Positions 34,525 to 42,879 of a stretch of DNA of 64,000 nucleotides are shown one piece after another. Both the position numbers and the translations under genes were made by a program. A model generated the notes under the pieces. The model was not told the origin of the DNA. It was given only the letters and a program-made list of their open reading frames with translations, and ran no database searches. Each line of letters starts with the position of its first letter. Position 1 is the first letter of the stretch. The stretch is taken from NCBI GenBank assembly GCA_963833375.1, contig CAWHXR010000007.1, forward strand, positions 62,001 through 126,000, given 5' to 3'. The stretch is from DASUPK01 sp963833375 (GTDB lineage Bacteria > Actinomycetota > Thermoleophilia > Solirubrobacterales > 70-9).

Positions 34525-35625
34525 ATGCTGGTAGCGGAGATCCAAGAGCTTGAAGAAGTAAAGACGCTGGTCACGAGAGGCCAGCAGCTGGGCGTCCTCA
34601 CTTTCGGCGACGTCGCCAGCGCCGTGTCCGAGGTCGAGCTCGACGAATCCGACGTCGAGGACCTCTACGGGCACCTCGAGAAGAACGGCATCGAGCTGGT
34701 CGAGGATCTCGACCCGGCTCAGAAGGCCGCCGCCGAGAACGAGCGCTCCGACGGCAAGCGCGGGCGCAAGCGCCAGAAGGCGCTCGACCTGAAGCCGGAC
34801 ATGACCACCGATTCCCTGCAGCTCTTCCTCAAGGACATCGGCAAGGTCAGGCTGCTCACCGCCGCCGAGGAGGTCGAGCTCGCCAAGCGCATCGAGCGCG
34901 GCGACCTCGACGCCAAGCAGAAGATGGTCGAGTCGAACCTCCGCCTGGTCGTCTCGATCGCCAAGAACTACCGCAACCAGGGCCTGCCCTTCCTCGATCT
35001 GATCCAGGAGGGCACGCTGGGCCTGGTTCGAGCCGCTGAGAAGTTCGACTACCGCAAGGGGTTCAAGTTCTCGACCTACGCCACCTGGTGGATCCGCCAG
35101 GCGATCGCCCGCGCGCTCGCCGACAAGGCGCGGACCATCCGCATCCCGGTCCACGTGGTCGAGAAGCTGAACAAGATCGGCCGCGCGGAGCGCAAGCTGG
35201 TCACCGAGCTGGGCCGCGAGCCCACTCCGGAGGAGATCGCCGAGGTCACCGGCATCGAGCCCGAGGAGGTCGACTCGATCAAGCGCTCGGCGCAGGCCCC
35301 GGTCTCGCTGGAGAAGCCGGTCGGCGACGAGGAGGAGTCGGAGTTCGGCCAGTTCATCGCCGATGAGCGCGCCGAGTCCCCCTTCGAGCGCGCCGCGGAG
35401 CTGCTCACCAAGGAGGCCCTGAAGGAGGCCCTCGAGAACCTCTCCTACCGCGAGCGTCGCGTGCTCGAGCTCCGCTACGGGCTCGGCGGCGAGCATCCGC
35501 GGACGCTGGACGAGGTCGGCCGGACCTTCAACGTCACCCGCGAGCGGATCCGGCAGATCGAGAACCAGTCGCTGAAGAAGCTGCAGTCGCTGGCGGAGGC
35601 CCAGAAGCTCCGCGAAGTTGCGTAG
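34525..35625 (+). CDS. rpoD: RNA polymerase principal sigma factor (RpoD/SigA)
   Basis: 366 residues. Region 1.1-like N-terminal helical domain (TFGDVASAVSEVELDESDVEDLYGHLEKNGIEL), then conserved region 1.2-2.4 (DSLQLFLKDIGKVRLLTAAEEVELAKRIERGD; LRLVVSIAKNYRNQGLPFLDLIQEGTLGLVRAAEKFDYRKGFKFSTYATWWIRQAI), region 3, and region 4 with ERRVLELRYGLGG and TFNVTRERIRQIENQSLKKL. The acidic/basic linker after region 1.1 is shorter than in mycobacteria. It recognises -35/-10 promoters of the TTGACA/TATAAT type, consistent with its own predicted promoter. Followed by the pilT locus. Confidence 0.95.
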   Translation: MLVAEIQELEEVKTLVTRGQQLGVLTFGDVASAVSEVELDESDVEDLYGHLEKNGIELVEDLDPAQKAAAENERSDGKRGRKRQKALDLKPDMTTDSLQLFLKDIGKVRLLTAAEEVELAKRIERGDLDAKQKMVESNLRLVVSIAKNYRNQGLPFLDLIQEGTLGLVRAAEKFDYRKGFKFSTYATWWIRQAIARALADKARTIRIPVHVVEKLNKIGRAERKLVTELGREPTPEEIAEVTGIEPEEVDSIKRSAQAPVSLEKPVGDEEESEFGQFIADERAESPFERAAELLTKEALKEALENLSYRERRVLELRYGLGGEHPRTLDEVGRTFNVTRERIRQIENQSLKKLQSLAEAQKLREVA

Positions 35626-35684
35626 CCACCTGGACTAGTGGGGTGCGCCTGACGGCGCGTCCTCGGACAAACCCAAAACGCGGC

Positions 35685-35712
35685 TAAAGGCTGGGCGCCT
35701 CTCACCCGATAG
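35685..35712 (+). promoter_or_regulatory. Possible sigma-28/WhiG-type promoter upstream of pilT1
   Basis: GCTAAAGGC around 35683-35691 gives TAAA at 35685, then 16 nt, then CCCGATAG (35705-35712), which matches GCCGATAA at 6 of 8. The -35 block GCTAAAGGC is identical to that in front of pilA. Transcription would start at or very near the pilT1 ATG, implying a leaderless or near-leaderless mRNA. A GCGCC/GGCGC hairpin lies just upstream (about 35645-35660), probably the rpoD terminator. Confidence 0.4.
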
Positions 35713-35720
35713 GGCGAGGG

Positions 35721-36851
35721 ATGGGCTTCGACATCGACAAAGCGCTCGGGTACGTCGTCGAGCGGGAGGGATCCGATCTTCACATCAAGGCGGACTCGCC
35801 GCCGGTGGCGAGGGTCCACGGTGACCTCTGGGCGCTGAATGGCGCCGAGACGCTGAGCGCGGCCGACGCCGAGAAGGCGCTCCACGCGATCGCCGATCAG
35901 GACCATCTCACCAACTTCGAGGAGGACGGCGAGGTCGACTTCTCCTACGAGCTGCCCGGCGTGTCACGTTTTCGAGTCAACGCCTTCAAGCAGAGGGGCG
36001 CCGTCTCGATCGCCTTGCGGGCGATCCCCTTCCAGGTCCGGACGATCGACGACCTCGGGCTTCCCGAGGTGGTGCGCCGGCTGGCGGACGAGCCCCGCGG
36101 GATCATCCTGCTTACCGGCACCACGGGGTCGGGCAAGTCGACCACCCTCGCGGCGATGATCGACCAGATCAACTCGACCCGGGCGCGTCATGTCGTGACG
36201 ATGGAGGACCCGATCGAGTACCTCCACCGGGACAAGCTCTCGATCATCAACCAGCGCGAGGTGGGCTCGGACACGAAGAGCTTCGCCCAGGCGATGAGGC
36301 GCGTCCTGCGTCAGGACCCCGACGTGATCCTGATCGGGGAGATGCGCGACGAGGAGACGGTTCGCACGGCGCTCTCGGCGGCGGAGACCGGCCACCTTGT
36401 CATGTCGACGCTCCATACCCTCGACGCCAGCGAGACGATCAACCGGATCATCGACTTCTTCCCGCCTCACCTCCAGCAGCAGGCGCGGGTGATGCTGGCT
36501 TCGACGCTGAAGGGAGCGATCTCACAGCGCCTCGTGCCGCGCGCAGATCGCGAGGGTCGGATCGCAGTCTCTGAGGTGATGGTGGTTACCGGGCGGATCC
36601 AGGACCTGATCCTCAACCCCGAGGAGACGGGGCGGATCACCGAGGTGATCTCCGAGGGCGACTACTACGGCATGCAGACCTTCGACCAGGCGCTGCTCGG
36701 CTACGTCATGAGCGGGATCGTCTCCGAGGAGGTCGCGATGGAGACAGCCTCGAGCCCGCACGACTTCAAGCTGATGCTCGCCGCCAAGGGCCGGCGTGCG
36801 AGCGGGATCGAGCAAGTGGACCGGCAACGGCGAAGCCGTGGTGGGAGCTGA
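35721..36851 (+). CDS. pilT: Type IV pilus retraction ATPase PilT
   Basis: 376 residues. Hexameric ATPase powering pilus disassembly. N-terminal PAS-like domain (REGSDLHIKADSPPVARVHGDL), Walker A GTTGSGKSTTLAAMID near residue 133, Asp box EDPIEYLH, Walker B DPDVILIGEMRDEETV, and His box TGHLVMSTLHTLDASETINRII. Ends with AIREGK-like signature region (ISQRLVPRADREGR then EGDYYGMQTFDQAL). First of two PilT-type genes in this locus. Starts ATG 35721. Confidence 0.92.
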   Translation: MGFDIDKALGYVVEREGSDLHIKADSPPVARVHGDLWALNGAETLSAADAEKALHAIADQDHLTNFEEDGEVDFSYELPGVSRFRVNAFKQRGAVSIALRAIPFQVRTIDDLGLPEVVRRLADEPRGIILLTGTTGSGKSTTLAAMIDQINSTRARHVVTMEDPIEYLHRDKLSIINQREVGSDTKSFAQAMRRVLRQDPDVILIGEMRDEETVRTALSAAETGHLVMSTLHTLDASETINRIIDFFPPHLQQQARVMLASTLKGAISQRLVPRADREGRIAVSEVMVVTGRIQDLILNPEETGRITEVISEGDYYGMQTFDQALLGYVMSGIVSEEVAMETASSPHDFKLMLAAKGRRASGIEQVDRQRRSRGGS

Positions 36852-36857
36852 GGCCTG

Positions 36858-37517
36858 ATGAGGAAGGCGCTGAACGACAACCCAATGGTGCAGATCGCGG
36901 TGATCGGGGTGCTGATCCTCGTCGTCGGGCTGTTCCTGATGATGAACATGCACAAGAAGAGCGGCTCCAACTCGTCCAGCGGCTCCTCGGCGACGCCCGC
37001 GGCTTCCAGCTCTTCGGCGGGCGGAACGACCACCCCGGTCACGGTCTCACCCGATGGGACACCCGCACCCAGCTCGAACCCACCGAGCGTCGGCGGCACC
37101 GCTGCACTGCCAGCTCCGACCGGGACCGTCACCCCGGATGCGCTCGTCCCAGGTCCCGGGCTCCCTCGGGACGTGGTGGCTGCTTGGAAGGGCGGCGACG
37201 CGATCGCGCTGCTCATCGTCCGTGGAGGCGGGATCGACGACCGCCTCGTGAGGCGCTCCGTCGAGTCGCTCTCCGGGGACGCAAGAGTCGCGGTCTTCGT
37301 TGCCCGGGCGAAGCACGTCGCGCGCTACTCCCGCATCACCCAGGGGGTCGGGGTTGACCAGGCCCCGGCGCTGGTGGTGGTCCGTCCCCGGCGGGAGACC
37401 GGATCGGTGCCCGAGGCCCAGGTGAGCTACGGGTTCCGAGACTCCCAGAGCGTCGTCCAGGCCGTGCACGACGCCCTCTACAGGGGCCGCGACAACCTTC
37501 CTTACAGCCCCAGGTAG
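36858..37517 (+). CDS. Single-pass membrane protein with a thioredoxin-like ectodomain
   Basis: 219 residues: short cytoplasmic head MRKALNDN, membrane segment VQIAVIGVLILVVGLFLMM, a Ser/Thr/Pro-rich linker, then a folded domain near residues 100-215. That domain has a thioredoxin-like pattern (DAIALLIVRGGGIDDRLVRRSV, RVAVFVARAKHVARYSRITQ, VDQAPALVVVRPR, SVVQAVHDALY) but lacks the CxxC active site. Located between pilT and pilB, so probably a pilus assembly accessory. Not a recognised named family. Overlaps no neighbour; 6 nt after pilT. Confidence 0.65.
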   Translation: MRKALNDNPMVQIAVIGVLILVVGLFLMMNMHKKSGSNSSSGSSATPAASSSSAGGTTTPVTVSPDGTPAPSSNPPSVGGTAALPAPTGTVTPDALVPGPGLPRDVVAAWKGGDAIALLIVRGGGIDDRLVRRSVESLSGDARVAVFVARAKHVARYSRITQGVGVDQAPALVVVRPRRETGSVPEAQVSYGFRDSQSVVQAVHDALYRGRDNLPYSPR

Positions 37518-37521
37518 CGGC

Positions 37522-39503
37522 ATGTCACCGCGGGAGCTACCCGAGTACCTGCGGCCGGTGCCGGGGCCCCCCGAGGGATCGGCAGCGGCGGCTGAGGCCG
37601 CGCCGCCCGAGGAGCCGGCGGCTGAGGCCGCGCCGCCCGAGGCGCCGGCGGCCGAGGCCGCCGCCCGAGGAGCCGGCGCTCGAGGCCGCGCCGCCCGAGG
37701 AGCCGGCGGTCGAGGCCGCGCCGCCCGAGGAGCCGGCGGTCGAGGCCGCGCCCCGAGGAGCCGGCGGTCGAGGCCACGCCGCCCGATCAGCCCACTGTCG
37801 ATTCGGCAGGCCTGATCCCCCCCGCGCAGCGGGGGCATTCCGGAGCCTTTGTCACCGATGCGATCGTCGACCTCGGCTACGCGAGCCGCGAGCTCGTCGA
37901 GCAGGCGATCGTCCAGTCGCGAACCGCGGGCCGAGCTCCGGAGATCATCCTGGTCGAGCAGGGGGCGATCGACACCGAGCAGCTCGCCCGGGCGACCGCC
38001 GAGCGCTACGGGCTCGACTACGTCGACCTCGCGATCTTCAGGGTGGACATGGCGGCGGCCAACCTGATCTCGGTCAAGTCGGCGCGACGGCATCAGGTGG
38101 TGCCCATCGCCTTCATCGACGAGGGGACGCTGCTGCTCGCGATGGCCGACCCGGCAAACGTGCTGGCGGTCGACGACGTCCAGATGGCGACCGACCTCAA
38201 CTGCCGGGTCGCCGTCGCCCCGACGCACGACATCGACGCGCTGGTCGGCAAGCTTTCCACCTTGCAGAGCACGGTTGCGGAGGCGATCGAGGAAGACGAA
38301 CACGATGATGAGGGGCCCGCCGAGCTGACCGACCTGCGGGCCTCGGCCGAGGACGCGCCGGTCATCAAGCTCGTCAACAGCATTCTTGGCCAGGCGGTCA
38401 CCGAGGGCGCCTCCGACATTCACTTCGAGCCCAACGGCGGCGAGATGCGGATCCGCTTCCGGGTTGACGGCGTTCTCCAGGAGATGGCCCGGGTTCCCAG
38501 GCGAATGGTCGCCGGGGTGGTGTCCCGCGTGAAGATCATGAGCGATCTCGACATCGCCGAGAAGCGGATCCCGCAGGACGGACGCGTCGCGGTGACGATC
38601 GAGGACCGTCGTATCGACCTGCGTGTCACCACGCTCCCCACCCAGCGGGGCGAGGGAGCTTCGATCCGCATCCTGGACGAGAGCGCGGCCCTCCGCACGC
38701 TCGATCAGCTGGGAATGGACGGCGAGGAGCGGCGCCGTTTCGAGAATGCCTTCAGGCAACCCTACGGCGCGATCCTGGTCACCGGCCCGACCGGAGCAGG
38801 TAAGTCGACCACCCTCTACGCGGCCCTCCAGGATCTCAACGACGTCAACAAGAACATCGTCACGATCGAGGACCCGGTCGAGTACCAGCTCGACGGGATC
38901 AACCAGATCGGTGTCCACCGCAAGGCCGGGCTGTCCTTCGCAACCGGCCTGCGCTCGGTGCTGCGCGCGGACCCCGACGTGATCATGGTCGGGGAGGTCC
39001 GCGATGCCGAGACCGGCCGGATCGCGATCGAGGCGGCGCTGACCGGGCACATGGTGCTCACCACGCTGCATACGAACGACGCGCCCGGCGCTGTCACGCG
39101 CCTTCAGGAGATGGGCATCGAGTCCTTCCTCACCTCCTCGGCCGTGGACTGCGTGGTTGCCCAGCGGCTCGCACGGGTGCTCTGCTCGCACTGCAAGCGC
39201 CGAGCGGTGATCCCCCAGGTCGCCCTGGAGGAGGCCGGCTTTCGGATGGGGACGGACCTCGAGGCCTACGAGCCGGTGGGCTGCGGCCGCTGCCACGGGA
39301 TCGGCTACCGGGGCCGCCTCGGGATCTACTCGGTGATGGTGCTGAGCGAGCGGATCAAGGAGATGGTGGTGAACATGGCCTCTGAGGCGGACATCGCCAA
39401 GGCCGCGCTCGAGGAGGGGATGACAACCCTGCGCGAGGCTGGGCTCGCCAAGGTCCGGGCCGGGGTGACGAGCATCGAGGAGGTCGCGAGAGTCGCTTCG
39501 TAG
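37522..39503 (+). CDS. pilB: Type IV pilus assembly ATPase PilB (interrupted in its N-terminal repeat)
   Basis: Elongation ATPase driving pilus extension. After a 30-nt tandem repeat encoding EAAPPEEPAA-type decapeptides, the MshEN domain (VDLGYASRELVEQAIVQS, LVEQGAIDTEQLARATAERYGLDYVDL) and the core follow: Walker A GPTGAGKSTTLYAAL, EDPVEYQLDGINQI, DPDVIMVGEVRDAETGRIAI, His box TGHMVLTTLHTNDAPGAVTRLQEM, and the CSHCKRR/CGRCHG zinc pair. ATG 37522 is in frame 1, the MshEN domain in frame 3; two 28-nt repeat units (normal 30) each lose 2 nt. Restoring 4 nt gives 662 codons. No other start exists for the MshEN frame, so as written the gene is broken. Assembly error in GC-rich repeats is likely; phase variation is the alternative. 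Confidence 0.9.
37594..37799 (+). repeat. 30-nt tandem repeat in pilB
   Basis: Seven units beginning GAGGCC: five of 30 nt and two of 28 nt (starting 37654 and 37742). Consensus unit begins GAGGCCGCGCCGCCCGAGGA and ends GCCGGCGGTC. Encodes a Pro/Glu/Ala linker before the MshEN domain. The two short units cause the frame changes. Confidence 0.85.
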
Positions 39504-39522
39504 ACACCCAGTTTTTGGGTGT
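39504..39522 (+). terminator. Hairpin between pilB and pilT2
   Basis: ACACCCA (39504-39510) and TGGGTGT (39516-39522) form a 7-bp stem with the loop GTTTT, directly after the pilB stop. No T run follows, so it may be an mRNA stability or partial termination element. Confidence 0.45.
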
Positions 39523-39561
39523 TAAGGCCCAGGGCCGCGCTGACGATCACACAAAACAGCC

Positions 39562-40710
39562 ATGGAAGACGCGCAGGCAGCCATACAGCAGACCAAGCCG
39601 TTCGATTTCGCCGACGTGATCACCCGCATGACGGAGGAGCGGGCCTCGGACGTGCACCTGAGCCCCGGCTTTCCGCCGGCGATTCGTGTGCGCGGGCGGA
39701 TCGTTCCGCTGGAGGACTACGGGCCGCTCAAGCAGCAGGAGACTCGCGACACCGTCTACAGCCTGCTCAACGACGATCAGCGCAAGCGCTTCGAGTCTCG
39801 CAAGCAGCTCGACCTCGCCTACGCCGTCCCGGGCGTCGCCCGCTTCCGCGTCAACTGCTTCTTCCAGCGCGGCTCGATCAGCGCCGCCTTCCGCCGTATC
39901 CCGCACGAAATACCGCAGCTCCAGGAGCTCGGCCTGCCCGCCGTGCTCGAGGAGTTCACCCGCAAGCCGCGGGGATTCGTCCTCGTCACCGGCCCGACCG
40001 GCTCGGGCAAGTCGACCTCGTTGGCGGCGATGCTCGACATCATCAACCGCGAGCGCGAGGAGCACATCCTCACGATCGAGGACCCGATCGAGTTCCTCCA
40101 CCAGCACAAGCGCTGCGTGGTCAACCAGCGCGAGATCGGGACCGACGCCGAGAACTTCTCCTTGGCGCTCACCTCGGCGCTCCGCGAGGACCCGGACGTG
40201 ATCCTCGTCGGCGAGATGCGTGACCAGGAGACGATGGCGACAGCGCTGACCGCGGCCGAGACCGGCCATCTGGTGTTCGCCACCCTCCACACTCAGTCGA
40301 CCGCTCAGACAGTCGACCGGATCATCGACATCTTCCCAGCAGGGCAGCAGTCTCAGGTCCGGATGCAGCTCTCCATCGGCCTCCAGGGGATCGTCACCCA
40401 GCAGCTCCTGCCGACCGCCGACGGCGCGGGCCGAGTGGTTGCCTGCGAGGTCCTGGTCCCCACCCCGGCCGTTCGCAACCTGATCCGGGAGGGAAAGACC
40501 CATCAGATCTACTCGGCGATCCAGACCTCCGGTTCTCTCGGGATGCAGACAATGGACGCCCACCTGGCGCAGCTGGTCAGGATGGGGCGGATCACCCGCA
40601 GCCTCGCCGAGCAGCGTGCCTCCGTGCCCGAGGAGCTCAAGCGCCTGCTCGGGCCCGTGGGACAGGGGCAGGCCGACCCGGCCGCCGCCGCGATCACGAA
40701 CGGAGGCTGA
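39562..40710 (+). CDS. Second PilT-type twitching motility ATPase
   Basis: 382 residues. Walker A GPTGSGKSTSLAAMLDIINRE near residue 144, EDPIEFLHQHKRCVVNQREIG, Walker B DPDVILVGEMRDQETMATAL, His box TGHLVFATLHTQSTAQTVDRIID and the AIREGK-like NLIREGKTHQIYSAIQTS, present here as in true PilT proteins. It has the same domain plan as the gene at 35721 but differs in many positions, so the locus has two PilT-type motors, perhaps one PilU-like. ATG 39562. PilC follows 1 nt after the stop. Confidence 0.9.
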   Translation: MEDAQAAIQQTKPFDFADVITRMTEERASDVHLSPGFPPAIRVRGRIVPLEDYGPLKQQETRDTVYSLLNDDQRKRFESRKQLDLAYAVPGVARFRVNCFFQRGSISAAFRRIPHEIPQLQELGLPAVLEEFTRKPRGFVLVTGPTGSGKSTSLAAMLDIINREREEHILTIEDPIEFLHQHKRCVVNQREIGTDAENFSLALTSALREDPDVILVGEMRDQETMATALTAAETGHLVFATLHTQSTAQTVDRIIDIFPAGQQSQVRMQLSIGLQGIVTQQLLPTADGAGRVVACEVLVPTPAVRNLIREGKTHQIYSAIQTSGSLGMQTMDAHLAQLVRMGRITRSLAEQRASVPEELKRLLGPVGQGQADPAAAAITNGG

Positions 40711-40711
40711 T

Positions 40712-41947
40712 GTGAGCACCTATGCATTCAGGGCGGTCGACGTCGCGGGCGTCCCGTCGCGGGGGGAGGTGGATGCCGATAGCAAGGGCCAGGTCAGCGA
40801 GCAACTTCGCGAGCGCGGGCTGATCGTCCTCGACGTCTCGGAGAAGAACGAGGCGTTCCGCCTCGAGCACGTCTTCGACCGCTTTCGCAGCATCAAGGCG
40901 CGCGACATGGCGATCTTCTCGCGTCAGTTCGCCACGCTGATCGACTCGGGGATGCCGATGCTGCGCACGCTCCACACGCTCGAGGATCAGACCGAGGACG
41001 AGCGCCTCCGCGACGCGATCACCGGCATCCGGCAGGATGTGGAGGCCGGTGGGTCGCTGGCCGACGCGATGGAGCGACGTCCCCAGATCTTCGACCCGAT
41101 GTTCCGCGCGATGGTCCGCTCCGGTGAGGGCTCTGGCCGTCTCGACGAGGCCCTCGAGCGGGTCGCCTTCCAGCTCGAGAAGCTCGACGCCCTCCGGCGC
41201 CAGATCCGCTCGGCGATGATGTACCCGGCCTTCGTCTTCAGCCTGGCGGTCGTGATCATGCTGGTCGTCGTCGCCTTCATCGTTCCGGTCTTCGCAGGGA
41301 TCTTCAAGGAGATCGCGAGCGAGACCCCGGGCGAGTCGGCGCAGCTCCCCCTCCTGACCCGGATCACGATGGGTCTCTCCCACGCCATCACCGGCTACTG
41401 GTTCGTCTGGGTCCCTCTGCTGGTCGGCGGCGCGATCGGCTTCATCCAGTGGAAGAAGACCGACTGGGGCCGCCCTCAGTGGGACGCGCTCAAGCTCAAG
41501 ATCCCAGTCCACATCGGGGACGTCATCCAGAAGGCGGCACTCGCGCGCTGGTCGCGGACCTTCGCGGGCACCGTCGCCTCCGGAGTCCCGATCCTGCAGT
41601 CGATCAAGATCACCGGGCAGACCTCCGGCAACGCCCTGATCGAGTCCGCGATGGACGACGTCTACAACTCGGTCCGCCAGGGCGGAACCATCTCCCACCC
41701 GATCGAGAAGAACGACCTCTTCCCGCCGATGGTCGGCCACATGCTCACCGTGGGGGAGGAGTCGGGCCAGCTCGAGCAGATGCTGACCAAGGTCGCCGAC
41801 TTCTACGAGGCGGAGGTGGACGCCAAGGTCAAGGCACTCACCTCGCTGCTCGAGCCGATGATGATCGTCTTCGTCGGAGGGATGGTCGGCGTGATCGTGA
41901 TCTCGATGTACCTGCCGATCTTCACCCTTTACGACAAGATCCGTTAG
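40712..41947 (+). CDS. pilC: Type IV pilus inner-membrane platform protein PilC
   Basis: 411 residues from GTG 40712, one base after the pilT2 stop (TGATGTG). Two GspF repeats: IFSRQFATLIDSGMPMLRTLHTLEDQ near residue 70 and WSRTFAGTVASGVPILQSIKITGQTSG near 285. Three membrane segments (FVFSLAVVIMLVVVAFIVPVF, a middle one near residue 235, and MMIVFVGGMVGVIVISMYLPIF at the end). Anchors PilB/PilT and the growing pilus. Stop overlaps the convergent GNAT gene by 4 nt. Confidence 0.93.
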   Translation: MSTYAFRAVDVAGVPSRGEVDADSKGQVSEQLRERGLIVLDVSEKNEAFRLEHVFDRFRSIKARDMAIFSRQFATLIDSGMPMLRTLHTLEDQTEDERLRDAITGIRQDVEAGGSLADAMERRPQIFDPMFRAMVRSGEGSGRLDEALERVAFQLEKLDALRRQIRSAMMYPAFVFSLAVVIMLVVVAFIVPVFAGIFKEIASETPGESAQLPLLTRITMGLSHAITGYWFVWVPLLVGGAIGFIQWKKTDWGRPQWDALKLKIPVHIGDVIQKAALARWSRTFAGTVASGVPILQSIKITGQTSGNALIESAMDDVYNSVRQGGTISHPIEKNDLFPPMVGHMLTVGEESGQLEQMLTKVADFYEAEVDAKVKALTSLLEPMMIVFVGGMVGVIVISMYLPIFTLYDKIR

Positions 41948-42537
41948 CTCCTCCGCGCCTTGGCGGCCGCCCGCAGGGCGGGGCGGATCGCGTGCGTCGC
42001 CGCCGTCGGCAGGGTGACCTCGACCTCGATCACGTCGCCGTCCGAGCGACGCCGGGTGGTGGGCCCCAGCTCGTCGAAGAGCTCGAGCATCTCCCTGTTC
42101 TCGGCCAGGCAGACGCCGGTGAAGATCTCGACGCCGTTCTCCCGGGCGAGCCTCGCCAGCATCTGCAGCAGGGCGGTGCCGACCCCTCGGCTCTGCCATT
42201 CGTCCCGAACCGTGACCGCGACCTCGGCCCGACTCGGGTCCTCGAGCTCGCGGACGTAGCGTGCGACCCCGACGATCTCGTCCGCCTCCGTGACCGCGAT
42301 CAGCGCCTCGTGCGCGTCGTGATCGAGCTCGGTGAGGTAGGCCAGCTCGCTCTCCGTGAGGCGCTTGACGGGGGCCAGGAAGCGCTTGTAGACGGACTCC
42401 TGGCTGAGGTGCTCGAAGGCCCCCACCAGCGCGAGCTTGTCTTCCGGGGTGATCCGGCGGACGGTCAGCCGAACGCCGTCGATCGTCTCGAAGCTCTCGC
42501 CGTGGGCCCTGTCCACAGACTGAGTATCCCTCTCCAT
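41944..42537 (-). CDS. GNAT family N-acetyltransferase
   Basis: 197 residues from ATG 42537. Acetyl-CoA binding motif A: VAVTVRDEWQSRGVGTALLQMLARLARENG (Q/RxxGxG/A). Also TVRRITPEDKLALVGAFEHLSQESVYKRF at the start, typical of the Pat/ribosomal-type GNATs with the phrase RFxxP. The protein resembles the C-terminal acetyltransferase part of bacterial Pat enzymes, but no second domain is present. Frame is open upstream to 42717 but that is the pilA leader. Substrate unknown. Confidence 0.85.
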   Translation of the reverse strand: MERDTQSVDRAHGESFETIDGVRLTVRRITPEDKLALVGAFEHLSQESVYKRFLAPVKRLTESELAYLTELDHDAHEALIAVTEADEIVGVARYVRELEDPSRAEVAVTVRDEWQSRGVGTALLQMLARLARENGVEIFTGVCLAENREMLELFDELGPTTRRRSDGDVIEVEVTLPTAATHAIRPALRAAAKARRS

Positions 42538-42674
42538 ACGCGCGACGCCTGACCCGAAACGCGATCGGGCCGGCGCCCGGAGCCGCCCGATGACGGACCC
42601 GTTGGGAGGGGCCGGGGGAGCGCCGGTGGACGCACGTTCGAGTGCATTGCCATCAGCAGTTTTCAGGGACTTGC

Positions 42675-42702
42675 TAAAGGCGATCGCCGCCGGGCCGATT
42701 AA
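42675..42702 (+). promoter_or_regulatory. Sigma-28/WhiG-type promoter of pilA
   Basis: TAAA (42675-42678), 15-nt spacer (42679-42693), GCCGATTAA (42694-42702). This fits the FliA/WhiG consensus TAAA-N15-GCCGATAA with one inserted T. The predicted transcript would start near 42710, immediately ahead of the c-di-GMP riboswitch. Rubrobacter WhiG is reported to control type IV pilus genes, which makes the assignment plausible. The rest of 42538-42674 is unassigned. Confidence 0.65.
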
Positions 42703-42725
42703 GGCGGCGTAAAGCAAAGCCAGGG

Positions 42726-42818
42726 CCTCGGTGTGAAAGGCAAACCCGCCGCGAGGTGGGGACGCAAAGCCAGCGGGGCTCCACGAGAGATCGAGGAGCC
42801 AGCCGGGCTGCCACCGGG
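42726..42818 (+). promoter_or_regulatory. c-di-GMP-I (GEMM) riboswitch upstream of pilA
   Basis: The core class elements occur in order: CGGTG (P1 5' strand, 42729-42733), AAAGGCAAACC, then GGGGACGCAAAGCC with the invariant GCAAA, the second arm with AGCCAGCCGGGCTGCC, and CACCG (P1 3' strand, 42812-42816). This is the GEMM-I aptamer, which binds c-di-GMP. GCTGCCA (42807-42813) can pair alternatively with TGGCAGC (42848-42854). The ribosome site AAGGAGG (42868-42874) is flanked by TGGAC/GTCCA and could be sequestered, suggesting translational control of pilA. Confidence 0.88.
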
Positions 42819-42879
42819 GTCAGAGACTTCCGACGGCTACGGGGCTCTGGCAGCGAAATTTGGACACAAGGAGGTCCAG

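Noticed and set aside
37501..37800. CRISPR-like array because of regular 30-nt units
   Set aside because: Units are contiguous without spacers and encode a Pro/Glu linker of PilB.
42538..42732. N-terminal extension of the GNAT protein and an upstream extension of pilA
   Set aside because: These frames cross the promoter and c-di-GMP riboswitch; ATG 42537 and ATG 42880 have better context.
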